Origin: Streptomyces sp. CB02400
GTDB taxonomy: Bacteria; Actinomycetota; Actinomycetes; Streptomycetales; Streptomycetaceae
DNA: 36,778 bases
Assembly: GCF_001905725.1 (NCBI RefSeq)
Contig: NZ_LIWB01000014.1
Location: 204,252 to 241,029 of the forward strand
Direction of reading: 5' to 3'
Shown: positions 27,109-33,912 of the stretch, piece after piece
Position numbering within the stretch: position 1 is the stretch's first letter
Layout: every line of letters starts with the position of its first letter
Program-made: the position numbers and the translations under genes
The notes under the pieces: generated by a model
Databases searched by the model: none
Seen by the model: the letters and a program-made list of their open reading frames with translations, nothing else
What the model was told of the DNA's origin: nothing

Positions 27109-27124
27109 TGCCGGGGCCGTACGC
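27091..27124. terminator. Perfect 15-bp stem hairpin, likely bidirectional terminator
   Basis: GCGTACGGCCCCGGC, loop CGGT, GCCGGGGCCGTACGC: every base of the stem pairs. It starts 21 nt beyond the stop of the minus-strand gene at 27146 and ends the repeat array. No U-tract on either strand, as is usual in streptomycetes. It probably ends the sigma operon and perhaps FUSC transcripts. Confidence 0.75.
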
Positions 27125-27145
27125 GCGGGCGGGACGTGGGCGGGG

Positions 27146-27574
27146 TCAGAAGTCGGTCGGGAGGCCGCTGGCCTCGGCTATGCCTCGTAGCTCCTCGTTC
27201 TGGCGGTGGCGGTCCCTGATGTAGTCGGCGATCTCGTCCAGGCGGGAGGGGTCGGCGGCGGTCGCCGCGTCGGTGACCACCCGGACCGGTCCGGTCTCGT
27301 CGACCTCCAGCTCGACCACCTCGTTGTCCAGGCGGCCGGTGACGGCGGTGGCGATGACGAGGGCGGCCTCGTCGCGCACCTCCTGGGGGAGTTCCTCGTC
27401 CCCGCCGTCCAGCGCGAGGTCCATGCCGGACAGCCGGTGTTCCTCGATCGCCTGGAGGACCGGCTCCACCACGTGGAGCAGAAGCCGGTAGTCCTCGGTG
27501 TCCATCCTGACCCGCAGGAGGTCGAGATAGACGTCCACGGGCCTGCCTTCCGGGGGAATCTCGGATTCGCTCAT
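27146..27574 (-). CDS. Conserved hypothetical acidic protein
   Basis: 142-residue acidic protein, begins MSESEIPPEGRPVDVYLDLL and ends RGIAEASGLPTDF. Mixed helix/strand content, no membrane segment and no motif I can name. The middle has an acidic strand pair (NEVVELEVDETGPVRVV) and the C terminus a predicted helix (RLDEIADYIRDRHRQNEELR). It is the third gene behind the sigma factor on the minus strand, 28 nt after the DUF5133 gene, so probably co-transcribed with both. The ribosome site is weak (GGGGAACCCG). Function unknown; a role in sigma regulation is only suggested by position. Confidence 0.7.
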   Translation of the reverse strand: MSESEIPPEGRPVDVYLDLLRVRMDTEDYRLLLHVVEPVLQAIEEHRLSGMDLALDGGDEELPQEVRDEAALVIATAVTGRLDNEVVELEVDETGPVRVVTDAATAADPSRLDEIADYIRDRHRQNEELRGIAEASGLPTDF

Positions 27575-27602
27575 CCGCTTCGGGTTCCCCGCGCACCGCG
27601 GG

Positions 27603-27833
27603 TCATACGGCGGCCGGGGTGCCGGCCGCGGGCGCGTCCTGCCCGGCCGTCCCCAGCCAGCCGTGCGCGATAATGAGCGCGTGGCGTACGTCGCGGGTGC
27701 CGGTCGACACGCACAGGGTGTACGCCAGGTCGCCGATCCGCGGGTCCGGGCCGGCCGGTCCGCTTCCGGCCGCTGTCAGGGTCTCGTACTCCTCGACGAG
27801 CCGGCGCAGCACGGTGGGGTGGGGCTTCAGCAT
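27603..27833 (-). CDS. DUF5133 family small protein
   Basis: 76 residues, begins MLKPHPTVLRRLVEEYETL and contains the family-typical IGDLAYTLCVSTGTRDV. I recall this combination as DUF5133, common in streptomycetes, often several copies near sigma or regulator genes; function unknown. ATG 27833 is chosen because it gives the family start MLxPHP; the longer frame to the right is only a shadow of the sigma gene. It lies 32 nt after the sigma factor stop and 28 nt before the next gene, so likely in one operon. Confidence 0.82.
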   Translation of the reverse strand: MLKPHPTVLRRLVEEYETLTAAGSGPAGPDPRIGDLAYTLCVSTGTRDVRHALIIAHGWLGTAGQDAPAAGTPAAV

Positions 27834-27865
27834 GTGTCTCGCTCTCTGGTGGGGGCGGGCGTCGC

Positions 27866-28732
27866 TCACGCCGTCGCCGAGTGTCCGCCGGTACCGCGGC
27901 GGCCGGTGCGCTGTCCCATCACGTCGGCGCGCACCCGGGCGCAGCTGCGGCTGATGAGACGGGAGACGTGCATCTGGGAGATGCCCAGCCGGTCTGCGAT
28001 CCGGCTCTGGGTCATGTCCTCGAAGAACCGCATGTAGAGGATGGCGCGCTCGCGCTCCGGCAGCCTGCGCAGGCCCTCCTTGGCGGACTCGCGGTCGACG
28101 ACGACGTCGTAGGAGGCGTCCGCGGCGCCGAGGGTGTCGGCGAGGCTGTAGCCGTCGTCGTCGGACGACAGTTCCGCGTCCAGGGAGAGGGTGCTGAAGC
28201 TCTCCAGGGCCTCCATGCCGGCGCCGACCTCGTCCTCGGTCAGCCCGGTGTGGGCGGCGATCGCCGCCACGGACGGCTCGGGGCTGCCGGGGTTCTGGGT
28301 GAGTTCGCGCCGGGCCACCCGCACCTTGTTGCGCAGTTCCTGCACCCGGCGGGGCACGCGCAGGGCCCACATCCGGTCGCGGAAGTGCCGCTTGACCTCG
28401 CCGGTGATGGTGGGGACGGCGTAGCTCTCGAAGGCGCCGCGGCTCGGGTCGAAGCGGTCGATGGCCTTCACCAGGCCCAGGGCGGCCACCTGGCGCAGGT
28501 CCTCGACGGCCTCGCCGCGGTCGCGGAAGCGGCCGGCGATGCGGTGGGCCATGGGCAGCCACGCGGTGACGAGCTCGTCCCGGACGGCGTCCCGCTCGGG
28601 GCCGTCCTCCAGGGAGGCCAGCCGGGTGAAGAGGGCGGCGGTGTCAGGGGCGTCGTCGTGCCGTCGGCGGGGGGCGGCGGCGCTCGTCGTGTCGGAGGGG
28701 CCGGAACGATGGGCGGTCGTGTCAATGAGCAT
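27866..28732 (-). CDS. SigB/SigF-family RNA polymerase sigma factor
   Basis: 288-residue group 3 sigma factor. Region 2: GEAVEDLRQVAALGLVKAID and FDPSRGAFESYAVPTITGEV, then KRHFRDRMWALRVPRRVQEL. Region 3: SPEPSVAAIAAHTGLTEDEV. Region 4: LRRLPERERAILYMRFFEDM and TQSRIADRLGISQMHVSRLI. The SYAVPTITGE and W-LRVPRRVQEL stretches are typical of the streptomycete SigB/F/G/H/M group, directed by RsbW-type anti-sigma factors. The neighbourhood suggests it is the SigM (SCO7314) counterpart, which I could not verify. It probably recognises promoters of the GNNT-N14-16-GGGTAT/C type found in this window. First gene of a three-gene operon; an ATPase gene lies 194 nt upstream in the same direction. Confidence 0.93.
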   Translation of the reverse strand: MLIDTTAHRSGPSDTTSAAAPRRRHDDAPDTAALFTRLASLEDGPERDAVRDELVTAWLPMAHRIAGRFRDRGEAVEDLRQVAALGLVKAIDRFDPSRGAFESYAVPTITGEVKRHFRDRMWALRVPRRVQELRNKVRVARRELTQNPGSPEPSVAAIAAHTGLTEDEVGAGMEALESFSTLSLDAELSSDDDGYSLADTLGAADASYDVVVDRESAKEGLRRLPERERAILYMRFFEDMTQSRIADRLGISQMHVSRLISRSCARVRADVMGQRTGRRGTGGHSATA

Positions 28733-28860
28733 GCGGTTCGCTCCCGAACGGTGGTTTCAGGGATCTACCGCGGGAGGGCCGTCACCGGGACGCCCGGAGG
28801 GTCCACAGCAGCCGTACCACTCCCGCTGGCGCGCCTCCGGTCCGAAGCACGAACCTCCGA

Positions 28861-28885
28861 TTGCCCCCATGCCGGTGGAACAAAC
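28861..28885 (-). promoter_or_regulatory. Weak SigB-type promoter match upstream of the sigma gene
   Basis: Minus strand: GTTT, 15 bases, GGGCAA. The -35-like part fits well; the -10-like part has GGG and one further match to GGGTAT. It would give a leader of about 120 nt for the sigma gene and suggests possible autoregulation. Confidence 0.3.
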
Positions 28886-28926
28886 TCCGCTTCGTCACGC
28901 GATCTGCCGGGGCCCGTTCCGGCTGG

Positions 28927-29367
28927 TCAGGACAGGGGGACCACGGCGGTGATGCACTTGCCTCCGGCGGGCAGGTCGGACACCCGGATGTCGCGGGACA
29001 GCCGGCACACGATGGGCCAGCCGTGACCGCCCGGACGGCGGCGTCCCTGCCGGTCGGTCGACGGCACGACGACGGGCAGCTCGGCGCTGCGGTCGCTCAC
29101 CGACAGGCGTACTCCGGGGCCGCTCACGTCGACCTGGAAGTCGGTGATCCCGCCGCCGTGCAGCATGGCGTTGGTGGTGAGTTCGGAGGCGACGAGCAGG
29201 ACGTCCGCCAGGGCCTCGGTGTCGCAGGGGGTGCGGGTGGCCCGGCAGCGTTCGGACACCGCCTGTGTGACGGCCTCGCGGACCTCTGCCGGACGGCAGG
29301 GGCGAGGGGGTCCGGCCCGGCGCGCGCCGGGTCGTTCGAGGGGTTCGGTCGTGTACTCCTCACACAT
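28927..29367 (-). CDS. RsbW-like ATP-binding protein next to the sigma gene
   Basis: 146-residue HATPase_c_2 protein: N box VASELTTNAMLHGGGI, degenerate G1 VSDRSAELPVV, glycine loop PGGHGWPIVCRLSRDIRV and C-terminal GGKCITAVVPLS. It is a paralogue of the protein encoded at 10131-10562. Position just upstream of, and co-directional with, the sigma factor gene makes it the best local candidate for its anti-sigma factor, but the 194-bp gap argues for separate transcription. ATG 29367 has AGGGAG 7-8 nt upstream. Confidence 0.86.
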   Translation of the reverse strand: MCEEYTTEPLERPGARRAGPPRPCRPAEVREAVTQAVSERCRATRTPCDTEALADVLLVASELTTNAMLHGGGITDFQVDVSGPGVRLSVSDRSAELPVVVPSTDRQGRRRPGGHGWPIVCRLSRDIRVSDLPAGGKCITAVVPLS

Positions 29368-29511
29368 CGTGCGGCTCCCTGATCAGTGACGAAATCGGTG
29401 GAGAATGCCTCGGACCTCCCTTTTCGGCTCACCTGTCCCGGTAGCGGCAAACCTCCCGGCTGTTCGCTGAATGCCTGTCATCCGATCGGCGCACGGGGGT
29501 ACGCGGACGGT

Positions 29512-29742
29512 ATGACCGATGTGGTGGACTCGGACGAACTGATGCGGCGCATCCAGCGGGCACGGGCCTGCGCGGCCCAGGAGGAGCGGACCTGGCGGGC
29601 CCGGGGCGACGAGCTCGGGCGGGCGGACACCGGCGATCCCGGCGCGGCGCGCGACGCCGAGGTGCGCGGGGTGGCCTACGGGGTCGTACTGCGGGTGCTG
29701 GACGAGATCCTGACGCCGGGCAAGCGCGCGGCGCAGGGCTGA
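29512..29742 (+). CDS. Small hypothetical protein
   Basis: 76 residues, begins MTDVVDSDELMRRIQRARAC. Highly charged and helical, with one Cys and no membrane span. ATG 29512 fits the protein-like part; the frame further left has no good start. No proper ribosome site is visible. Instead, GGGTAC at 29497-29502 ends 9 nt before the ATG, so transcription could start almost at the ATG (leaderless). Divergent from the ATPase gene. Followed by a strong hairpin. Function unknown. Confidence 0.6.
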   Translation: MTDVVDSDELMRRIQRARACAAQEERTWRARGDELGRADTGDPGAARDAEVRGVAYGVVLRVLDEILTPGKRAAQG

Positions 29743-29751
29743 CCGGCGGGA

Positions 29752-29807
29752 CCGTGCGGATTTCCGTACGGTCTTCCGTGCGGTCTTCCGTGCGGAAATC
29801 CGCACGG
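29752..29807. terminator. Long hairpin with internal 12-bp triplicate
   Basis: Arms 29752-29771 and 29788-29807 (20 bp, one mismatched pair) enclose a 16-nt loop. The sequence contains three tandem copies of TTCCGTGCGGTC-like 12-mers (29762-29773, 29774-29785, 29786-29797; the first has TACGG, the third ends AA). It starts 10 nt after the small gene stop and ends 36 nt before the next start, so a terminator is the simplest reading. Confidence 0.65.
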
Positions 29808-29842
29808 ATTGAGGCGGGCCGCTGCCGGGCACCCGGGAGTCC

Positions 29843-31330
29843 ATGACGGTCGATCACAGCCGGGCACCGGTTCTGGAAGCACTGGAGGAGTACCACCGCA
29901 GCGGGCGGCTGGGCTTCACCCCACCTGGGCACAAGCAGGCCCGCGGGGCGGATCCCGCGGTGCGCGAGGTGCTCGGGGACGCGGTGTTCCTGGGCGATGT
30001 TCTGGCGTCGGGCGGCCTGGACGACCGGCTCACCCGGGGCCGGGTGCTGCAGCGGGCCCAGGAGCTGATGGCCGACGCGGTCCACGCCGACCACACCTTC
30101 TTCAGCACGTGCGGCAGTTCCCTGTCGGTCAAGGCGGCGATGCTGTCGGTCGCGGGGCCGCACGAGAAGCTGCTGATCGGGCGGGACGCCCACAAGTCGG
30201 TGGTGTCCGGGCTGATCCTGTCCGGGATCGAGCCGGTGTGGGTGGAGCCGCGGTGGGACGCCGAACGGCACCTCGCGCACCCGCCGTCGGCCGACGACTT
30301 CGACCGGGCCTTCGACGCCCACCCGGACGCGCGCGGCGCGCTGGTGACCAGCCCGACGCCGTACGGCGCCAGTGCGGCGCTGCGGGACATCGCCGAGGTG
30401 TGCCACCGGCGTTCGCGCCCGCTGATCGTGGACGAGGCCTGGGGCGCGCACCTGCCCTTCCATCCCGATCTGCCGTCCTGGGCGATGGACGCGGGCGCCG
30501 ACATCTGCGTGACCAGCATCCACAAGATGGGCAGCGGTCTGGAGCAGGGCTCGGTGTTCCATCTGCGGGGCGATCTGGTGCCGCCGGCGCTGCTGGGCAT
30601 GCGCGCCGATCTGCTGGGGACCACCAGCCCGTCGGTGCTGGTCTTCGCGGGTCTCGACGGCTGGCGGCGGCAGATGGCACTGCGCGGCAAGGAGCTGATG
30701 GGGTCGGCGCTGGCGCTCGCCGACGGGGTCCGGGCCGCGATCGAGGAGATCGACGGCATGCACGTCGACGACCGGGACGACTTCTGCGGCCCGGGTCTGG
30801 CGGACGACTTCGATCCGCTGCCCGGTGTGATCGATCTCGACGGTCTCGGCGTCACGGGATTCCAGGCGGCGGACTGGCTGCGCGAGCACCGCGGCGTCGA
30901 CGCGCACCTGGTGGACCACCGCCGTATCGGGATGCAGATCACCCACGGCGACGACCGGGAGACGACCGGGGAACTGCTGTCGGCGCTGCGGGACCTGGGC
31001 CGGGCGGCGCGGAACCTGCCCCGGGCGCCGAGGGTGGACGTGCCGTCGCCGGGCGAACTGCGGATGGCGCAGGCGCTGCTGCCGCGGGACGCGTTCTTCG
31101 GCCCGACCGAGGACGTGCCGGTGTCCCGGGCCGCCGGACGGATCGCGGCCGAGATGGTCACGCCGTACCCGCCCGGTATCCCGGCCGTCCTGCCGGGCGA
31201 ACGGCTCACCGAGCCCGTGCTCCGCTATCTGCGGACGGGGCTGGCCGCGGGCATGCACCTGCCGGACCCGTCGAACCCCGGCCTGGACACGGTCCGGGTG
31301 GTGGACGAGCGCGCCGCCCGGGGTCAGTGA
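29843..31330 (+). CDS. PLP enzyme, Orn/Lys/Arg decarboxylase family
   Basis: 495-residue fold-type I PLP enzyme. N-terminal GFTPPGHKQ and FSTCGSSLSVKAAML are typical of the Orn/Lys/Arg decarboxylase group. The PLP-binding Lys228 lies in CVTSIHKMGSGLEQGSVFH, preceded by LIVDEAWGAHLPFH (the PLP-contacting Asp, with Ala-Trp following). The C-terminal part has TPYPPGIPAVLPGERL, as in the short actinobacterial and Bacillus SpeA/YaaO-like members. Expected chemistry is decarboxylation of a basic amino acid to a diamine; the substrate cannot be read from sequence. ATG 29843 follows the hairpin at 29752-29807. Monocistronic by appearance. No signal peptide. Confidence 0.88.
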   Translation: MTVDHSRAPVLEALEEYHRSGRLGFTPPGHKQARGADPAVREVLGDAVFLGDVLASGGLDDRLTRGRVLQRAQELMADAVHADHTFFSTCGSSLSVKAAMLSVAGPHEKLLIGRDAHKSVVSGLILSGIEPVWVEPRWDAERHLAHPPSADDFDRAFDAHPDARGALVTSPTPYGASAALRDIAEVCHRRSRPLIVDEAWGAHLPFHPDLPSWAMDAGADICVTSIHKMGSGLEQGSVFHLRGDLVPPALLGMRADLLGTTSPSVLVFAGLDGWRRQMALRGKELMGSALALADGVRAAIEEIDGMHVDDRDDFCGPGLADDFDPLPGVIDLDGLGVTGFQAADWLREHRGVDAHLVDHRRIGMQITHGDDRETTGELLSALRDLGRAARNLPRAPRVDVPSPGELRMAQALLPRDAFFGPTEDVPVSRAAGRIAAEMVTPYPPGIPAVLPGERLTEPVLRYLRTGLAAGMHLPDPSNPGLDTVRVVDERAARGQ

Positions 31331-31390
31331 AACAGGTCACGCGCCCCGATTACCCGGACACCGCCGAAATGGTTTATCGTTCATTCATAC

Positions 31391-31473
31391 GTGGTGGCGG
31401 AGTCGACCCCCCGTCCTCCGGACACCACCGCTTACGGCCCTGGCTGGCTTCCCCCGTCCAGCCAGGGCTTTTT
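31391..31473 (+). ncRNA. Candidate structured RNA / small RNA ending in intrinsic terminator
   Basis: Hairpin 1: GTGGTG (31391-31396) with CACCAC (31423-31428), and inside it CGGAG (31398-31402) with CTCCG (31416-31420). Hairpin 2: perfect 11-bp stem (31437-31447 and 31458-31468) followed by TTTTT (31469-31473). It is preceded by an AT-richer stretch (31366-31390) that could hold a promoter. It could be a small RNA, a leader attenuator for the gene at 31605, or simply an elaborate 3' end of the gene ending at 31330. Confidence 0.4.
31437..31473 (+). terminator. Intrinsic terminator with U-tract
   Basis: GCCCTGGCTGG, 10-nt loop, CCAGCCAGGGC, then five T. A textbook intrinsic terminator, unusual for this GC-rich organism. 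It lies 107 nt after the PLP enzyme stop. Confidence 0.88.
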
Positions 31474-31604
31474 CATGCCCGGGCGGGGCCTGCCGACAGG
31501 AACCGGACTTCTCGTGTCCGCCGAGGTGCCCCGAACGGCCGCAGCGGCTGAAATGAACGTAGGGAAAGCACCGGAACCGAATGCCCGGCGAGGAGCCCCG
31601 CGCC

Positions 31605-32063
31605 ATGACCAAAGCGATCAAACTCCTGACCGCCCTTCCCCCGCCGCAGCGCGAGCGCCTGATGGCACTGGCGCGGGAGGTGTCCTTCCCCGAGGACACC
31701 CGCATCTTCGAGGCGGGAGGCACCGCCGACCGGTTCTGGGTGATCCGCTCCGGCGCGGTCTCGCTGGACCAGCGGGTGAACGACCTGCACCGGGTGACCG
31801 TCGCCGGTCTCGGCGCGGGTGATCTGCTGGGCTGGTCCTGGCTGTTCCCGCCCCACCAGTGGGACTTCGGCGCCGTGGCCTTCAGCCAGGTGCGCGCCTA
31901 CGAGTTCGACGCGGCGGCCGTGCTCCGGCTCTGCGAGGAGGACCCGCCGCTCGGGATGACCCTGGTGCGCAGCGTCGCCGAGGTGCTCGCCCACCGGCTG
32001 GAGACGACACGCGGCAAGCTGATGGAGCAGTACGCGATGCACCGGCGCGGCGGGGCGCTGTAG
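31605..32063 (+). CDS. Cyclic-nucleotide-binding-domain protein (Crp/Fnr type, no HTH)
   Basis: 152 residues forming one cNMP-binding beta-roll: EDTRIFEAGGTADRFWVIRS, SLDQRVNDLHRVTVAGLGAG, then DLLGWSWLFPPHQWDFGAVA, and a final helix (RSVAEVLAHRLETTRGKLM). There is no DNA-binding helix-turn-helix, so it is not a transcription factor by itself. The phosphate-binding cassette of cAMP receptors (GELA...RTA) is replaced by GDLLGWSWLF...WDFGAVA, so cAMP binding is doubtful. ATG 31605 follows AGGAG (31591-31595); ATG 31581 is an alternative. Single gene between the terminator and the convergent lysE. Confidence 0.83.
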   Translation: MTKAIKLLTALPPPQRERLMALAREVSFPEDTRIFEAGGTADRFWVIRSGAVSLDQRVNDLHRVTVAGLGAGDLLGWSWLFPPHQWDFGAVAFSQVRAYEFDAAAVLRLCEEDPPLGMTLVRSVAEVLAHRLETTRGKLMEQYAMHRRGGAL

Positions 32064-32193
32064 AGCGGCCCCGCACCCGGTGACGGCGCGGCATGGGCAT
32101 CGCGACGGCCGTACGGGACCGGAGACGGAGCCCGCGACGGCCGTGCGGCACGTCGGCCGGGCCCGGCGTCGGGGAGACGCGCGGGCCCCGGTG

Positions 32194-32811
32194 TCAGGCT
32201 CCCGCGATGAGCGTCAGGCCGAGGACGATCATGGTGGCGGCGACCAGTCCGTCCAGCACCCGCCAGGCGGTGGGGCGGGCCAGGAAGCGGCTCAGCAGCC
32301 GGGCGCCGAAGCCGAGCGCCGCGAACCAGCAGACGCTGGCCAGTACGGCACCGAGGCCGAAGGTCCAGCGCAGCGGGCCGTGGTCGGCGGCGACCGAGCC
32401 CAGCAGGAACACCGTGTCGAGGTAGACGTGCGGGTTGAGCCAGGTCATGGCGAGGCAGGTGAGCACGGCCCGGCGCCGCGAGCTCGCCGCCTCGCCCGCC
32501 GTCTCCAGTCCGGTGGCGGCCGGCCGGAAGACCCGGCGGGCGGCCAGGGCGCCGTAGCCGAGCAGGAACGCGCCGCCGATCCAGCCGACCGCCGTCAGCG
32601 CGCCGGGCCAGGCCACGACCACCGCGCCGACCCCGCCGACGCCGAGGGCGATGAGCGCCGCGTCGGAGAGGGCGCAGATGCCGACGACGGCGAGTACGGC
32701 GTCACGGCGGACGCCCTGGCGCAGGACGAAGGCGTTCTGGGCACCGATGGCGACGATGAGGGAGAGGCCGGTACCGAATCCGGCGGCGGCGGTGGTCAGG
32801 GCGCTGGTCAT
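32194..32811 (-). CDS. LysE/ArgO-family basic amino acid exporter
   Basis: 205-residue membrane protein with about six hydrophobic helices. The N terminus has the family signature GLSLIVAIGAQNAFVLRQGV; the middle has LAMTWLNPHVYLDTVFLLGS, both hallmarks of LysE/ArgO, which export L-lysine and L-arginine by proton-motive force. ATG 32811 is divergent from a LysR-family regulator, 70 bp apart, the classic lysE-lysG (argO-argP) arrangement. The cluster predicts induction by intracellular basic amino acids. Confidence 0.93.
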   Translation of the reverse strand: MTSALTTAAAGFGTGLSLIVAIGAQNAFVLRQGVRRDAVLAVVGICALSDAALIALGVGGVGAVVVAWPGALTAVGWIGGAFLLGYGALAARRVFRPAATGLETAGEAASSRRRAVLTCLAMTWLNPHVYLDTVFLLGSVAADHGPLRWTFGLGAVLASVCWFAALGFGARLLSRFLARPTAWRVLDGLVAATMIVLGLTLIAGA

Positions 32812-32849
32812 GGCGACGACGCTACGGGCGCGACGGCTCTGCAGTACAG

Positions 32850-32873
32850 CTAATGATTCTTACGTAGCATTAG
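32850..32873. promoter_or_regulatory. LysR-type operator between lysE-like and LysR genes
   Basis: CTAATG (32850-32855), 12 bases, CATTAG (32868-32873): a perfect inverted repeat in an AT-rich patch within the 70-bp divergent gap, just upstream of the regulator start. It includes a T-N11-A type LysR core. Likely binding site for the regulator. Confidence 0.7.
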
Positions 32874-32881
32874 TTCTCGTG

Positions 32882-33778
32882 ATGACCGATCTTCCGTTGG
32901 ACCAGGTGAGGACCCTGCTCGCCGTGGTGGACGAGGGGACCTTCGACGCCGCGGCCGCCGCGCTGCACGTCACGCCCTCGGCGGTGAGCCAGCGGGTGAA
33001 GGCGCTGGAGCAGCGCACGGGGCGGGTGCTGCTGCTGCGCACCAAGCCGGTGCGGCCGACCGAGTCGGGCGAGGTGCTGGTCAGGCTCGCCCGCCAGGTG
33101 GGCCGGCTGGAACGGGACGCGTACGCCGAGCTGGGACTGAGCGGGGCCGGGGAGCCGACCCGGGTGCCGGTGGCGGTGAACGCGGACTCGCTGGCGACCT
33201 GGTTCCTCGGGGCCCTCACCCGCCTGCCGGCCGACTCGCGGCTCCGCTTCGAACTGCGCCGGGAGGACGAGGCCCACACGGCGGCGCTGCTGCGGGAGGG
33301 GACGGTGATGGCCGCGGTGACCTCGTCGCCGGACGCGGTGCCGGGCTGTTCCGTACGGCATCTGGGGCGGATGCGCTATCTCCCGGTGGCGGACCCGGGG
33401 TTCGCCGTACGGCATCTCGCGGGACCGCTGCGGGAGGTACTGCCCGTGGCGCCCGTGGTGGTGTTCGACCGGAAGGACGACTTCCAGGACGGTTTCGTAC
33501 GCCGGCTCACGCGCGGGCGCGCCGAGGCGAGCGCGCTGCGCCACTACGTGCCGACCTCGGAGGGCTTCGCCGAGGCGGTCGCCGCGGGCCTGGGCTGGGG
33601 CATGGTCCCCGAGGCCCAGGCCGACCCCCTGCTCCGGGCCGGTCGCCTCACGGTGTTCGCCCCGGACCGGGAGGTCGACATCTCCCTGTACTGGCAGCAG
33701 TGGAAGCTGGACTCCCCCGCGCTGGCGGCGGTGGCGGACGCGGTGACGGAGGCGGCGGCGGGAGCGCTGCGCCGCTGA
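32882..33778 (+). CDS. LysR-family regulator of LysE (LysG/ArgP-like)
   Basis: 298 residues. N-terminal winged HTH: LPLDQVRTLLAVVDEGTFDA, AAAALHVTPSAVSQRVKALE, QRTGRVLLLRTKPVRPTESG. The C-terminal effector domain has VPVAVNADSLATWFLGALTR and EGTVMAAVTSSPDAVPGC, as in ArgP/LysG/IciA proteins. It probably activates the divergent exporter gene when lysine or arginine is high. ATG 32882 (or GTG 32879 just before) has no ribosome site, so a leaderless transcript is possible. The frame is open further left, but that is antisense to lysE. It converges on the TetR gene. Confidence 0.92.
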   Translation: MTDLPLDQVRTLLAVVDEGTFDAAAAALHVTPSAVSQRVKALEQRTGRVLLLRTKPVRPTESGEVLVRLARQVGRLERDAYAELGLSGAGEPTRVPVAVNADSLATWFLGALTRLPADSRLRFELRREDEAHTAALLREGTVMAAVTSSPDAVPGCSVRHLGRMRYLPVADPGFAVRHLAGPLREVLPVAPVVVFDRKDDFQDGFVRRLTRGRAEASALRHYVPTSEGFAEAVAAGLGWGMVPEAQADPLLRAGRLTVFAPDREVDISLYWQQWKLDSPALAAVADAVTEAAAGALRR

Positions 33779-33912
33779 GGGCCTGTCCGGCCTTCCGTCG
33801 GCCGCCCGTCCCCCGCGTCCGACGCCTGCGACCGCGCGGCCCCGGAGCCGCCGGCACTCCGGTCGGCGCGGCGAGCGCGCCAGGGACCGCGAGACCGGGC
33901 CGTCGCCCCCGG

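Larger units (their letters stand above)
26619..27145. other. Gene-free region holding a degenerate tandem repeat array
   Basis: 527 bp between convergent genes. Open frames exist on both strands, but they encode only Pro/Arg/Ala low-complexity sequence arising from the repeats. I see no ribosome site or recognisable domain. The array and a terminal hairpin are listed separately. Confidence 0.7.

Noticed and set aside
26297..27190. Plus-strand open frame crossing the end of the FUSC gene and the repeat array
   Set aside because: Product is Pro/Arg/Ala low complexity from the repeats, no ribosome site, overlaps FUSC out of frame.
31551..31566. GGGAAA hexamer (31561-31566) upstream of the cNMP-domain gene as a SigB-type -10
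   Set aside because: No GNNT at 14-16 bases; the nearest is at 12.
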